The notes under the pieces are model-generated. The model saw only the letters and a list, made by a program, of their open reading frames with translations, made no database searches and had not been told where the DNA came from. This document shows positions 1 to 8,627 of a DNA stretch of 64,000 nt, one piece after another (position 1 is the first letter of the stretch; every line of letters starts with the position of its first letter). Made by a program: the position numbers and the translations under genes. Source of the DNA: Burkholderiales bacterium PBB3 (GTDB lineage: Bacteria; Pseudomonadota; Gammaproteobacteria; Burkholderiales; Burkholderiaceae_C); the NCBI GenBank assembly GCA_002256115.1, contig NKIK01000003.1, positions 62,001 to 126,000 on the forward strand, given 5' to 3'.

Positions 1-1059
1 CTGGGCTATGGCGCGTGGAACGACAAGGGTTTAGATTTTTATGACCGGCTGGTAGACCGCTTGCTGGAAAAAGGTATTCAACCGCACGCCACGCTGTACC
101 ACTGGGACTTGCCCCAGGGCTTACAGGATCTGGGTGGATGGGGCTCGCGCACAACAGCACACCACTTTGCCCACTACGCCGATGTCATGAGCCGCCGCCT
201 GGGAGACCGATTGGCCAGCCTGGCCACCCACAACGAGCCTTGGTGTACCGCAGTGTTGGGGCACGCTATCGGCAAGTTCGCGCCCGGTGCCGCCGATCCT
301 GTGCTGGCCACCCAGGTATCCCACCACCTGCTGTTGTCGCACGGCCTGGCCCTGTCTGCCATGCGGGCCAGCGGTGCGAAGTGTCCCTTGGGCATTGTGC
401 TCAACCAATCCAGCACGACCCCGGCCAGTGGCTCTGCAGAAGACATCGCGCTGGCCCGCCGGGAATACGCCAGCTTTGTGCGTTGGTACATGGACCCGAT
501 CTTCAAAGGAAGTTACCCGCAGGACGCGGGCCTGGAACTATTCCCTGAGGTGCAGACCGGGGATATGGACATCATTTCAGCACCGCTTGATTTCCTGGGC
601 GTCAACTACTACACCCGCATCTGGGCCAGTGCGGCCCAGCCCGCGGTCCCGGCACCCTGCAGCCTCGGCAAGTCGGATATGGGATGGGAAATCCACCCCG
701 ACGGATTGCGCGAGTTGCTGGTGGGGTTGAATGCGCAGTACACACTCCCGCCCATTTACATCACCGAAAACGGCATGGCGAATGCTGATCGCATCGAGCA
801 CGGTGAGATCGATGACACCCCACGCATTGACTACGTACGCGCTCACCTAGAAGCCATCGCGCAAGCATGCAGTGCGGGCGTGGACGTGCGTGGCTACTTC
901 TACTGGAGCTTGATGGATAACTACGAGTGGGACTCGGGTTACGACAAGCGTTTTGGGCTGATCCACGTGGACTACGCGACGCAGCAACGCACGTTCAAAC
1001 GCAGTGCCCACTGGTATCGCGACGTGGCATTGGCTGCAGTAACAAAGACTGAGGCCTGA
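1..1059 (+). CDS. Beta-glucosidase, glycoside hydrolase family 1 (5' end outside window)
   Basis: The reading frame is open from base 1, so the N-terminus lies before the window; 352 residues are visible. GH1 enzymes hydrolyse terminal beta-glucosides such as cellobiose by a retaining mechanism. The general acid/base is seen in HNEP (Glu about residue 79 of the fragment) and the nucleophile in ITENG (Glu about 256). The GLDFYDRLVD and YHWDLPQGLQD stretches are typical of the family. No export signal can be judged because the start is missing. The stop lies 3 bp before the sugar ABC ATPase gene, so the two are surely cotranscribed; together with the TonB receptor and GH5 gene they suggest uptake and cleavage of beta-glucan oligomers. 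Substrate specificity is inferred from family and context only. Confidence 0.93.
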   Translation: MGYGAWNDKGLDFYDRLVDRLLEKGIQPHATLYHWDLPQGLQDLGGWGSRTTAHHFAHYADVMSRRLGDRLASLATHNEPWCTAVLGHAIGKFAPGAADPVLATQVSHHLLLSHGLALSAMRASGAKCPLGIVLNQSSTTPASGSAEDIALARREYASFVRWYMDPIFKGSYPQDAGLELFPEVQTGDMDIISAPLDFLGVNYYTRIWASAAQPAVPAPCSLGKSDMGWEIHPDGLRELLVGLNAQYTLPPIYITENGMANADRIEHGEIDDTPRIDYVRAHLEAIAQACSAGVDVRGYFYWSLMDNYEWDSGYDKRFGLIHVDYATQQRTFKRSAHWYRDVALAAVTKTEA

Positions 1060-1062
1060 GAA

Positions 1063-2127
1063 ATGGCTGAGTTATCACTGCGCCAAGTACGCAAGACTTT
1101 CCCGGGCGGCATTGAAGTGCTGCGCGGTATTGATCTGGATGTAGCGGACGGCGAGTTTATGGTTTTCGTCGGGCCGTCGGGCTGCGGAAAATCGACGCTG
1201 CTTCGCGTGATGGCGGGCCTGGAAACCATGACCGATGGCGACCTCAGCATTGGTGACCGGTCCGTGCGCGACCTGGCACCTGCCGAGCGCGGCGTCGCTA
1301 TGGTGTTCCAAAGCTACGCTCTGTACCCCCATATGAGTGTGGCGCAGAACATGGGCTTCGGTCTCAAGATGAGTGGCGTCCCTAAAGCCATCGTGGCGCA
1401 GAAGGTGGGTGAAGTTGCCGAAGTGCTGCAACTGACGCATCTGCTGGATAGCAAACCTGGGGTTTTGTCCGGGGGCCAGCGGCAGCGGGTAGCAATTGGC
1501 CGCGCCATTGTCCGCACGCCCAAAGTCTTCTTGTTCGATGAACCCCTGTCGAACCTGGATGCGTCTTTGCGTGTGCAAATGCGCATGGAGTTGGCACGAC
1601 TGCACAAAGCCTTGGGGACCACCATGATCTATGTGACCCACGATCAGGTGGAGGCCATGACTTTAGGCCAGCGGATTACCGTATTCAACGGCGGCCGCAT
1701 GGAGCAGGTGGGAACACCCCAAACGCTCTTTAACCAGCCAGCCAATCAGTTCGTCGCTGGCTTCCTCGGCTCTCCGCGGATGAACTTCATACCGGTGCAA
1801 GCCATTCAAGCAGGCATCCAGACCAACCCCTGGTGTCTGCCCCACCACGTGTCGCGCGAATGCGTCATTGGCATTCGCCCCGAGGACTTTTTGCTGGGTT
1901 CGGCTGACGCTGGAATGCGCGCTTGCATAGATATGGTGGAGAACTTGGGCGACGTTGTGATTGCCTACACAACCCTGTCGGGGCAGCCAGCCAGCATAGC
2001 CTTGAAATTGCCGGCGGCAGGCTGCACGCTGCAATCTGGCGACGTAATTGGCCTACAGGTTAAGCCAGAAAAGATGCATGTGTTCAACCAAAACGGTGAG
2101 GCCCTTGGACCATGCGCTGCCATCTGA
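1063..2127 (+). CDS. Sugar ABC transporter ATP-binding protein, MalK/UgpC type
   Basis: This 354-residue ATPase would power a periplasmic-binding-protein-dependent sugar importer at the inner membrane. Walker A GPSGCGKST is at about 37-45, the signature LSGGQRQ at about 135-141 and Walker B VFLFDE at about 155-160, followed by the D-loop and the switch histidine in YVTHDQVEAM. The C-terminal third (about 235-354) is the OB-fold regulatory domain of MalK-type proteins, with GIRPEDF. The start lies 3 bp after the beta-glucosidase stop. The permeases and binding protein are not in the window and are probably upstream of base 1. A cellobiose-type or other beta-glucoside substrate is inferred from the neighbouring GH1 and GH5 genes. 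Confidence 0.93.
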   Translation: MAELSLRQVRKTFPGGIEVLRGIDLDVADGEFMVFVGPSGCGKSTLLRVMAGLETMTDGDLSIGDRSVRDLAPAERGVAMVFQSYALYPHMSVAQNMGFGLKMSGVPKAIVAQKVGEVAEVLQLTHLLDSKPGVLSGGQRQRVAIGRAIVRTPKVFLFDEPLSNLDASLRVQMRMELARLHKALGTTMIYVTHDQVEAMTLGQRITVFNGGRMEQVGTPQTLFNQPANQFVAGFLGSPRMNFIPVQAIQAGIQTNPWCLPHHVSRECVIGIRPEDFLLGSADAGMRACIDMVENLGDVVIAYTTLSGQPASIALKLPAAGCTLQSGDVIGLQVKPEKMHVFNQNGEALGPCAAI

Positions 2128-2239
2128 ATTAGCTGTACGCCTCCCCCCGTTTCGATTGCGCCAGACACAGGGCCAATCTCCAACGACTTGGTCACCGCCA
2201 AGTTACAAACCCACCCCCTAGAAGCATTTAAAAGGAGAC

Positions 2240-4921
2240 ATGATGAAACTCAGAAGATTGATTGCTGCTTTAGCCGTATGGACGGTTGGCGGCCCCCTCG
2301 CGCCAGCGTGGGCGCAAAACGCTGCGCCCGTACCGCCTACAACTGCCTCTGCTGCGCAAGCAAAAGAAGCTGTGCTGGATCAGGTAGTGGTGACGACCAA
2401 CCGCCGCTTGGAAGATGCGCAAAAAGTATCCGGTGTCGTGCAGTCCTTGGACAGCAAGCAACTGCGGCAAGACGGCATTACAGAGCTACGCAACCTGCAA
2501 ATTGCGGTGCCCGGAATGAGCATTGCCAACCAAGAGGGCAATGTTGAAATCTACATTCGTGGCGTGGGCTCCAGTAACAACACGGAGCTTGGTGACCCCG
2601 GGGCTGCCTCTCATCTCAATGGCGTTTACATACCCCGCCCCCGCGGTTTAGGCCTCATGTTTTATGACCTGGACCGCGTTGAGGTCAATAAGGGGCCTCA
2701 AGGCACTTTGTATGGTCGTAATGCGATGGCCGGGACACTGAACATCCTGACTGCCAAGCCCAAACTTGGACAAACCAGCGGTTTCGCCCAAGCGGAGGTC
2801 TCCAACCGAAGCGGTCAGGGTTTTGAGGGCGCGGTCAACACACCGCTCGGAGAAAACGCCGCCATTCGGGCTGCGGTGGTCTACACCAAGAAGGACTACG
2901 GCTTCGAAAACTACAGCGCGTCGATCCTCGCCAATACGGCGAATCCCACTGCCGCACAAAAGGCTGCCGGTGGACTCAATCCAGCGGGTGCTGAGAAAAA
3001 CTATGCCGGTCGTGTTTCACTTCTGTGGGATATATCCCCCATGGTGCGTTTTACCGCCATGGTGGACGGCGGACATGAAGGTGGAACCGGCTATCCGGGC
3101 GCTAATGTTTGGAGTGCAGTCCAGGCCACTGGTGCCCGCTCAGAAGATTTGGACATACGCAATGTCGTGTATCGTGGTCCACAAGGTGAGACCAGCAATG
3201 ACCTCTGGGGCGTGCAGTCCAAGCTGGACTTCGATTTGGGCAATGGCATAGGCATCGAAGCCAGTGGCAGCGTGCGGTCGGTGGACTTCTACCAGCGAAA
3301 CGCGTCATCCGAAGGTGTTGCTTACCCCGGTCGCAACTATTCGGGCCTGAACTGGGACAACTATTCCACCCAGTACTGGCAAACCAAATCCAAAAGTACG
3401 ATCGGCGAATTGCGCGCTTACTCCACTGATCCCAAGGCGCGGCTGAAATGGTCTGCTGGTGCATTTGGCTTCAACGAAGACCAACAAGTAGGCTACCTTG
3501 CACTGGCTGACGCGGGATACTGCTGCTTCTCTGGCACAGAGTTCACGATGCCCTCCGTCAAGGCCAAAGCAGCGGCACTCTACACGGATGCGAATTTCAG
3601 TCTCTCTGACAACCTACGCGTTTTAGGTGGTGCACGCTACACCAAAGAAGAGAAATCACGCTACGGTATTGGTGGCAATATTGCGTTGACGCTGGGTGGA
3701 GATGCGTTCGCATGCTGCGTTGCCACACGCATTGGAACCGAAGGCTTCGTGCCAGCGCTACTGAATCGCCCTGGCTTCAATGTGACCAATCTAACGCCAC
3801 AGCAGGTTGCGCAGTTCCTGTCGCAGACCACACTCACGCCAGGACTCCGAGACACGATGCAGCAGCAGATCGCAGCGATCGCCAACGGAACGAATCCCAA
3901 GGGAAACTGCTTTATACGCCCTGACATCAATAATGGCTTCGTGACCTGCCCCACCGATCAAAACGGTGGCTTCAGCTATGCCAACTTGTCAATCCCCGAA
4001 CAACAAGATGGCCAGAGCTCAGCCCGCTTCGGCGATTTTCGCCTGGGTCTAGAGTTTGATCTGGCGCGCGAGACAATGGTGTTCGGTAAAGTATCTACCG
4101 GTCACAAAGCTGGTGGCTTCAACGACAGTTTCAAAGCCATCAATGCGGGGGTGCCAGAACTGTTTGCACCTGAAAGCGTCACTGTCTTGGAGGCTGGTGT
4201 GCGCCATGCCTTCACGCTCGGAGGTCGCCGCGCGCTGCTCAATGCGACAGTCTTCTCTTACGACTACAAGGATCAGGTCTTCCAAGACCTCACTTGCATC
4301 AGCTTTGACAGTACAAAAACACCGCCTTGTAACGGCTACTCACTGGTCAACCGCAATGTCGGCAAGTCAGAAATCAAGGGTATTGAGCTGGAAGGCAAAT
4401 TCAACCTGTCTTCCGGATTCAAACTGGACGTGAACGCTACGCTGTTGCATACCAGCATTTTGAGTGGGCAGGTCGCCGATGTTCGCGCTATCGACTACAG
4501 CCAGGGTGGCAACACACCAATCATCAATTTGGCGGGTAACAAACTACCCTTGGCTTCAGACGTCAACCTGTCAGCCCGAATTCAACAGGTGTTCCAACTG
4601 GGCGCTGGCAAATTCGACTGGCAAGTTCTGGCTAGCTACCGCTCGGACTACTTCCTCTCGCAGTTCAATGAGAGCGACGTTGTTTTCCTGGATGGTAAGA
4701 AGACCACGGCGCTCGCCGCTGGTTTCTCTGACCGTCAAAAGGGATTCACCACGGTTAACTTGGGTGCGGGTTACACCGTGGGCAAATACCGTCTTGAGGG
4801 CTTTGCCAACAATGTCACGAACGTACAAGCGTCTCAAAAGGCCATCGTTGGAAACAGCTTGGATGTCCGCTTCTTAAACGACGCGCGCAGCTACGGCGTC
4901 CGGGGTCGCGTGGACTTCTGA
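2240..4921 (+). CDS. TonB-dependent outer-membrane receptor
   Basis: This 893-residue protein has a signal peptide ending near APAWAQ, a plausible TonB box (LDQVVVT, about 49-55), a plug domain with IYIRGVGSS and VEVNKGPQGTLYGRNAMAG, and a long beta-barrel ending in an aromatic (VDF). Such receptors use TonB energy to bring large ligands across the outer membrane. A clear ribosome site (aaaggag) precedes tandem ATG codons at 2240 and 2243, and either could be the start. It follows the beta-glucosidase and sugar ATPase genes and precedes a GH5 lipoprotein, so oligosaccharide uptake is more likely than siderophore uptake, although the receptor sequence alone does not decide this. A terminator follows the stop. 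Confidence 0.92.
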   Translation: MMKLRRLIAALAVWTVGGPLAPAWAQNAAPVPPTTASAAQAKEAVLDQVVVTTNRRLEDAQKVSGVVQSLDSKQLRQDGITELRNLQIAVPGMSIANQEGNVEIYIRGVGSSNNTELGDPGAASHLNGVYIPRPRGLGLMFYDLDRVEVNKGPQGTLYGRNAMAGTLNILTAKPKLGQTSGFAQAEVSNRSGQGFEGAVNTPLGENAAIRAAVVYTKKDYGFENYSASILANTANPTAAQKAAGGLNPAGAEKNYAGRVSLLWDISPMVRFTAMVDGGHEGGTGYPGANVWSAVQATGARSEDLDIRNVVYRGPQGETSNDLWGVQSKLDFDLGNGIGIEASGSVRSVDFYQRNASSEGVAYPGRNYSGLNWDNYSTQYWQTKSKSTIGELRAYSTDPKARLKWSAGAFGFNEDQQVGYLALADAGYCCFSGTEFTMPSVKAKAAALYTDANFSLSDNLRVLGGARYTKEEKSRYGIGGNIALTLGGDAFACCVATRIGTEGFVPALLNRPGFNVTNLTPQQVAQFLSQTTLTPGLRDTMQQQIAAIANGTNPKGNCFIRPDINNGFVTCPTDQNGGFSYANLSIPEQQDGQSSARFGDFRLGLEFDLARETMVFGKVSTGHKAGGFNDSFKAINAGVPELFAPESVTVLEAGVRHAFTLGGRRALLNATVFSYDYKDQVFQDLTCISFDSTKTPPCNGYSLVNRNVGKSEIKGIELEGKFNLSSGFKLDVNATLLHTSILSGQVADVRAIDYSQGGNTPIINLAGNKLPLASDVNLSARIQQVFQLGAGKFDWQVLASYRSDYFLSQFNESDVVFLDGKKTTALAAGFSDRQKGFTTVNLGAGYTVGKYRLEGFANNVTNVQASQKAIVGNSLDVRFLNDARSYGVRGRVDF

Positions 4922-4943
4922 TCTCGGCGGGTTCGGTTTTTGT

Positions 4944-4975
4944 GCCCCGTCCGCCATCGCGGTCGGGGCTTTTTT
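4944..4975 (+). terminator. Rho-independent terminator after the TonB receptor gene
   Basis: The hairpin is GCCCCG-T-CCGC, loop CATC, GCGG-T-CGGGGC (4944-4969), followed by six T residues. It lies 22 bp after the receptor stop and separates it from the GH5 region. Confidence 0.85.
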
Positions 4976-5045
4976 CTGAACCCCAGTTTTTGCAGGTGGG
5001 GCCACCAGGTGCCTCCCATTTTCAATTTTTGATAGATCAAGTTGT

Positions 5046-5126
5046 ATGAAAAGCCTCTATGGAAAGTGGGCCCTGCTGACAGGGTCGGCCCGGGGAATCG
5101 GGCAACATGTCGCTCTAGGATTGGCG
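5046..5126 (+). pseudogene. Remnant of a short-chain dehydrogenase/reductase (first ~27 codons)
   Basis: From the ATG at 5046 the frame reads MKSLYGKWALLTGSARGIG and continues QHVALGLA. This is a textbook SDR N-terminus: first beta strand, TGxxxGIG cofactor loop (TGSARGIG) and first helix. The match stops abruptly after LGLA; the same frame then runs into the GH5 protein without any further SDR sequence. An SDR cannot work with 27 residues, so I read this as what is left after a deletion or recombination that joined the 5' end of an SDR gene to the GH5 gene. Translation from 5046 would give an SDR-GH5 hybrid with a buried signal peptide, which is unlikely to be functional. No clear Shine-Dalgarno sequence precedes 5046. 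Confidence 0.7.
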
Positions 5127-5132
5127 CACCGC

Positions 5133-6353
5133 ATGCGTAGAAACGAACAGCGGGCGTCGACGAAACAAGAACAAGACGCCTACCTACGACGCCAGGTGCT
5201 GGTGGCATTGGGCGGCCTGCTTTGCTCCAGCGTCAATGCCTGTGGTGGAAGTAGTGCAGGCGCACCGGTTCCAGTCTCGACGGGTATGCCCACCGCGAAA
5301 TTGCCTCCTCCCGTAGCTTCCGCTGAACCGGCATCCGCCGGGGCTATCGTCAGCGCTATGGCGGCGGGCTTCAACCTGGGCAATACATTCGATCTGGGCA
5401 TTCACAGCACGCAGCCCAGCGACATCTATCCGCTGCTTGATCTGTACCAAGCGGCCGGCATGCGCCACATTCGCATCCCCGTCACCTGGATGGAGCCTAC
5501 CAACGACAGCGTTTTGGCCGATGCCACTGGGCTTGTCAACGCAGCCCACCCACGTCTTGTACAACTGAAGGCGGTGGTGGACTACGCCTTATCCAAGGGC
5601 CTGTATGTGGTGCTCAATACCCACCATGAGCACTGGCTGTACAAGCGCTACGACGGTAGCCAAGCTATGGACAGCATCTTTTCTAAACTTTGGCAAGGCA
5701 TTGCGGCGCAATTTGCGGACTACCCGGAGCGTTTGATCTTCGAGGTGCTGAATGAACCGCAAGGTGTCTTTGGTGATTGGAATGGTGGCTCAAGTCCGAA
5801 CCCTAGCAACGCACGCGCATTGGAGCTCACACGCCGTATCAACCAGGTGGGATACGACGCCATACGCGCCAGCGCGGGTCTGAACGCCAAGCGTTTGATC
5901 ATGGTCGGCACCAATGGCATGGGAAACCACACGCAACTGCGCCTGGTCTACCCTGCAAAGACCGATTTACCCGGAGGAGGCATCGACCCCCACTTGGCAA
6001 TACAGGTACACACTTACGACCCCTGGGGATTTTGTGGACAGGATGGATCCAACGCTGCATGGCCCGGCGAGCGGGCGATTTCCGATCCGATACTTGCTGT
6101 GCTGGCCCACGCGCGGACCTTGGGTGTTCCGGTCAATTACGGCGAGTACGGCGTTGGCCGTCAAACCAACACCGCAGAGCGCGATACAGATGTTGTACGG
6201 GGCTACTACCGGCTAGTGACCCGTACCGTGTTGCAGAAGGGAATGTCGACCACTGTTTGGGATGACCGGGGGTGGTTTGGCCTGACTGGCGCAACGAATG
6301 CGGGAGGCTTTGCGCTCGTCAATCGCATAGTGCAGACCATGTTGTCCGGTTGA
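5133..6353 (+). CDS. Endoglucanase-like lipoprotein, glycoside hydrolase family 5
   Basis: GH5 enzymes cleave internal beta-1,4-glucan or mannan bonds. The catalytic acid is in FEVLNEPQG (Glu about residue 208 from the 5133 start) and the nucleophile in NYGEYGVG (Glu about 338). GFNLGNTFD, RIPVTW and LNTHHEHW are typical family motifs. The N-terminus has twin arginines (YLRRQVLVALGG) followed by a possible lipobox ending at Cys in SVNACGG, so a lipoprotein, possibly Tat-exported, is plausible. I prefer the ATG at 5133 because the 29 residues before it in the same frame come from a dehydrogenase gene. The protein probably feeds oligosaccharides to the TonB receptor and GH1 enzyme upstream. Confidence 0.88.
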   Translation: MRRNEQRASTKQEQDAYLRRQVLVALGGLLCSSVNACGGSSAGAPVPVSTGMPTAKLPPPVASAEPASAGAIVSAMAAGFNLGNTFDLGIHSTQPSDIYPLLDLYQAAGMRHIRIPVTWMEPTNDSVLADATGLVNAAHPRLVQLKAVVDYALSKGLYVVLNTHHEHWLYKRYDGSQAMDSIFSKLWQGIAAQFADYPERLIFEVLNEPQGVFGDWNGGSSPNPSNARALELTRRINQVGYDAIRASAGLNAKRLIMVGTNGMGNHTQLRLVYPAKTDLPGGGIDPHLAIQVHTYDPWGFCGQDGSNAAWPGERAISDPILAVLAHARTLGVPVNYGEYGVGRQTNTAERDTDVVRGYYRLVTRTVLQKGMSTTVWDDRGWFGLTGATNAGGFALVNRIVQTMLSG

Positions 6354-6468
6354 TCTTATTCATGGAAAAACACACAGCGGACCGCCTAACGGCTTTGCGA
6401 TTGAGTTAAGTACCTCTAGGATGGGCCAACACCCCCTCTACACTGCTACTCCTAAATGGAGACTGTGT

Positions 6469-6840
6469 ATGAAGGCGATGTTGATTCTGGTATCCGGCCC
6501 CTACCTCAGCGACACCGATGGTGACCCTGACAAGATTGCCAAAAACCTTGCCGCAATGGAGGCCATGGCGCTCCCCATTTTTGAGCGCGGGCACCTGGCT
6601 TTGGTCGGCGAGTGGCTGGCCTGGCCGGTGATTCGCGCGGCGGGTGGCAGCAATCACCACGACGCGGTTTTCAAGCAATACCAATACCCCGTGGCGCACC
6701 GGCTCTTGAGCCGCTGCGACGCGGTGTACCGCATTCCCGGTGCATCCAACGGCGCGGATCTGGAATGCGCCAAGGCGCGCGAAATGGGGCTGCCGATTTT
6801 CACGGCGCTGGACCAGATACCGCTAGCCTCCGCGCCTTGA
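6469..6840 (+). CDS. DUF4406-like protein, nucleoside deoxyribosyltransferase fold
   Basis: This 123-residue protein begins MKAMLILVSGPYLSDTDGD, with a short hydrophobic strand followed by SGPY, and later has GASNGADLECAKAREMGLPIF. The pattern SGP.. plus S/GADxExxxA resembles the DUF4406 / nucleoside 2-deoxyribosyltransferase-like fold, where the second motif usually carries the catalytic Glu. The start at 6469 has a GGAG site 9 bp upstream; an in-frame ATG at 6421 lacks one. It converges on the GH13 gene with 18 bp between the ends and does not share an obvious pathway with its neighbours. The substrate is unknown; the family call is moderately sure. Confidence 0.72.
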   Translation: MKAMLILVSGPYLSDTDGDPDKIAKNLAAMEAMALPIFERGHLALVGEWLAWPVIRAAGGSNHHDAVFKQYQYPVAHRLLSRCDAVYRIPGASNGADLECAKAREMGLPIFTALDQIPLASAP

Positions 6841-6858
6841 CGTGGCCGTTGGCGGCCC

Positions 6859-8400
6859 TTAGGTACGCGGCGCCGGAATCGTCGCCACACCCACCTCACC
6901 CGAGTTGCGTGGCTTGAAGAAGTTGTAGTTGCTGTACGGATTGGTGGGCAAATACACCGCGCCCGAGAGTGGTGCGATATTCAGCATCACGCTACCCGCC
7001 TGCACTTGGGTATCCGCCGCAATGCCCAGCGCATCCTTCAATGGAATACCGTCGTACCAGTGCGAGTACGGCAGCATCAGGCGCACTTGCAGCGCCGCAT
7101 CCGATCCGTTGACGATGACCAGAGCTTCTTCGCCCGGCACACCGGTGGCGCGCAAGAACACCAGCGCATTGCCGGGCAAGCGGTCGCCCAGCACGATGAT
7201 GTCGCCGTACTTCAGCGCGGCGCTGGCTTGGCGCACGGCAATCAATTGCTTGAGCCAGGCGCGTTGCTCTTGATTCCACTGGCTCTCGTTCCAGGCCATG
7301 GGGCGGCGGCATTCGGGGTCGGCACCGCCGAGCATGCCGTTTTCTTCACCGTAGTAAATCAGCGGAATGCCGGGCAGCGTGCATTGCATCAGCCAAGCCA
7401 GCTTGGCGCGCACCGGGTCGTTCACCACCGTGCCCAGGCGCGGCGTGTCGTGGCTGGACAGCAGGTTCCAACTGCACAGCAAGCCCTTGAGGCCATAACC
7501 TTCGCGCGCATCGCGCACGGCACCGTTCAATTGCACGGCATCAATCTCACCCGCCAGCCAGGCCAGCGTGGCCGTGCGGTACCAGTAATTCATCATGCCC
7601 TGGTAGCCGGGCTTGCCCTCTTGGGCACCATCAAACCAGCTGCCCGAAAAGCCGTTCAGCTCCCCCAACAAGCCGGCCTGCGGAAAGCGCGCACCCACGA
7701 TGTTGGCCATTTCGCTGGCTACCGCAATGCCGACATCCTGCGCCACATCAAAGCGCCAATGGTCCACGCCCTGTGCCAGCCAGTGCTGGACCATGCTGTC
7801 GGAGCGGCGGTACATCACATCACGCACGGCCAGGTTGGAGAGGTTCAGCTCTGGCAGCGTGTCGTGCCCCTGCCAGCACTCGTAAGAGCCGTCGTCGCGC
7901 AGCGTGAACCAGTCCTTCTTATCCGGGTCGCCCGCCTTCGCAGCCAAAAACCAAGGGTGGGTGTTGGACACGTGGTTCAGCACCGCGTCCAGCGTCAGCG
8001 TCATGTCGCGCGCGTGCAGCGCGGAAATCAGACGTTGCAAAGCGTCTTCGCCGCCAAACATGGCGTCGATCTTGAAGAAGTCGGCGGAGTCGTATTTGTG
8101 GTTGCTGGGCGCCGAAAAAATCGGCGTCAGGTAGACATTGGTGATGCCCAAGTCCACCAGGTAATCCAGGTGGTCGGTGATGCCATCTAGGTCACCACCA
8201 CAAAAGTGGTTCGACCAGGGGGGTGAGAACTTCATCTCATCCCATTGGTGTTTGACCACACCGGGCAGGTCGTAGGCCAGGTCTTGCAGTTTTTCAGCGC
8301 TGGTTTTGCCACCGCCAATGGCAAATCGCTCGGGGAAAATTTGGTAAACCACCTGGCTGGCGGTCTTCTGGGTACGGGCGTCTAAGGGGGTGAATTTCAT
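6859..8400 (-). CDS. Alpha-amylase family protein (GH13), maltodextrin glucosidase/neopullulanase type
   Basis: The 513-residue enzyme has the four GH13 regions: DAVLNH (about 138-143), RFDVAQD with nucleophile Asp about 218, GELN with acid Glu about 247, and SSHDTPR (about 315-320). VVYQIFPERFA near the N-terminus and the C-terminal beta domain are typical of cytoplasmic maltodextrin-cleaving enzymes. No signal peptide is visible, so it probably degrades imported or stored alpha-glucans. I chose the ATG at 8400 (MKFTPLDAR); the frame is open to 8496, but the added residues do not look like family sequence. A hairpin repeat lies upstream at 8502-8600. No other maltose genes are nearby. Confidence 0.9.
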   Translation of the reverse strand: MKFTPLDARTQKTASQVVYQIFPERFAIGGGKTSAEKLQDLAYDLPGVVKHQWDEMKFSPPWSNHFCGGDLDGITDHLDYLVDLGITNVYLTPIFSAPSNHKYDSADFFKIDAMFGGEDALQRLISALHARDMTLTLDAVLNHVSNTHPWFLAAKAGDPDKKDWFTLRDDGSYECWQGHDTLPELNLSNLAVRDVMYRRSDSMVQHWLAQGVDHWRFDVAQDVGIAVASEMANIVGARFPQAGLLGELNGFSGSWFDGAQEGKPGYQGMMNYWYRTATLAWLAGEIDAVQLNGAVRDAREGYGLKGLLCSWNLLSSHDTPRLGTVVNDPVRAKLAWLMQCTLPGIPLIYYGEENGMLGGADPECRRPMAWNESQWNQEQRAWLKQLIAVRQASAALKYGDIIVLGDRLPGNALVFLRATGVPGEEALVIVNGSDAALQVRLMLPYSHWYDGIPLKDALGIAADTQVQAGSVMLNIAPLSGAVYLPTNPYSNYNFFKPRNSGEVGVATIPAPRT

Positions 8401-8501
8401 GGGCTGCCAAATGTTTAGCGGCACCATAGCAGAAGCATCGTGGCCCAGAGTTACGGCGAGGTTTCGTTTTGGGGCGCTTTGTGCAAACAACAACACCCGG
8501 G

Positions 8502-8600
8502 GCCAGGAGGCGGGGCGGCAAAGCGTTCTGCGCAGGTAAAAGGAGGAGGCCGAAGGCCGGGGGACACGGAGCAGAACGCTTTGCCGCCCCGCCTCCTGGC
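8502..8600 (+). repeat. Nested-hairpin element, copy 1 (29-bp perfect outer stem)
   Basis: The arms 8502-8530 and 8572-8600 are perfect inverted repeats of 29 bp. Between them lies a core (8531-8571) starting CGCAGGTAAAAGGAGGAG, with a small inner hairpin GGCC-GAA-GGCC and the tail GGGGGACACGGAG. The same core recurs at 12356, 39124 and, on the minus strand, 46354-46397. The inner part of the arms (AGCGTTCTG) is shared between copies; the outer part is unique to this site. It sits just after the stop of the minus-strand gene at 8628-9242 and before the GH13 gene. Function unknown: it could end transcription, be a structured RNA, or be a small mobile element. Confidence 0.9.
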
Positions 8601-8627
8601 GTGCGCTTCAGGGAAGTTCCGAGGCGC

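Noticed and set aside
7006..8190. Long plus-strand frame (394 codons) opposite the GH13 gene
   Set aside because: It is the antisense shadow of a gene with complete catalytic motifs; its translation has low-complexity Gln/His/Val composition and no family features.
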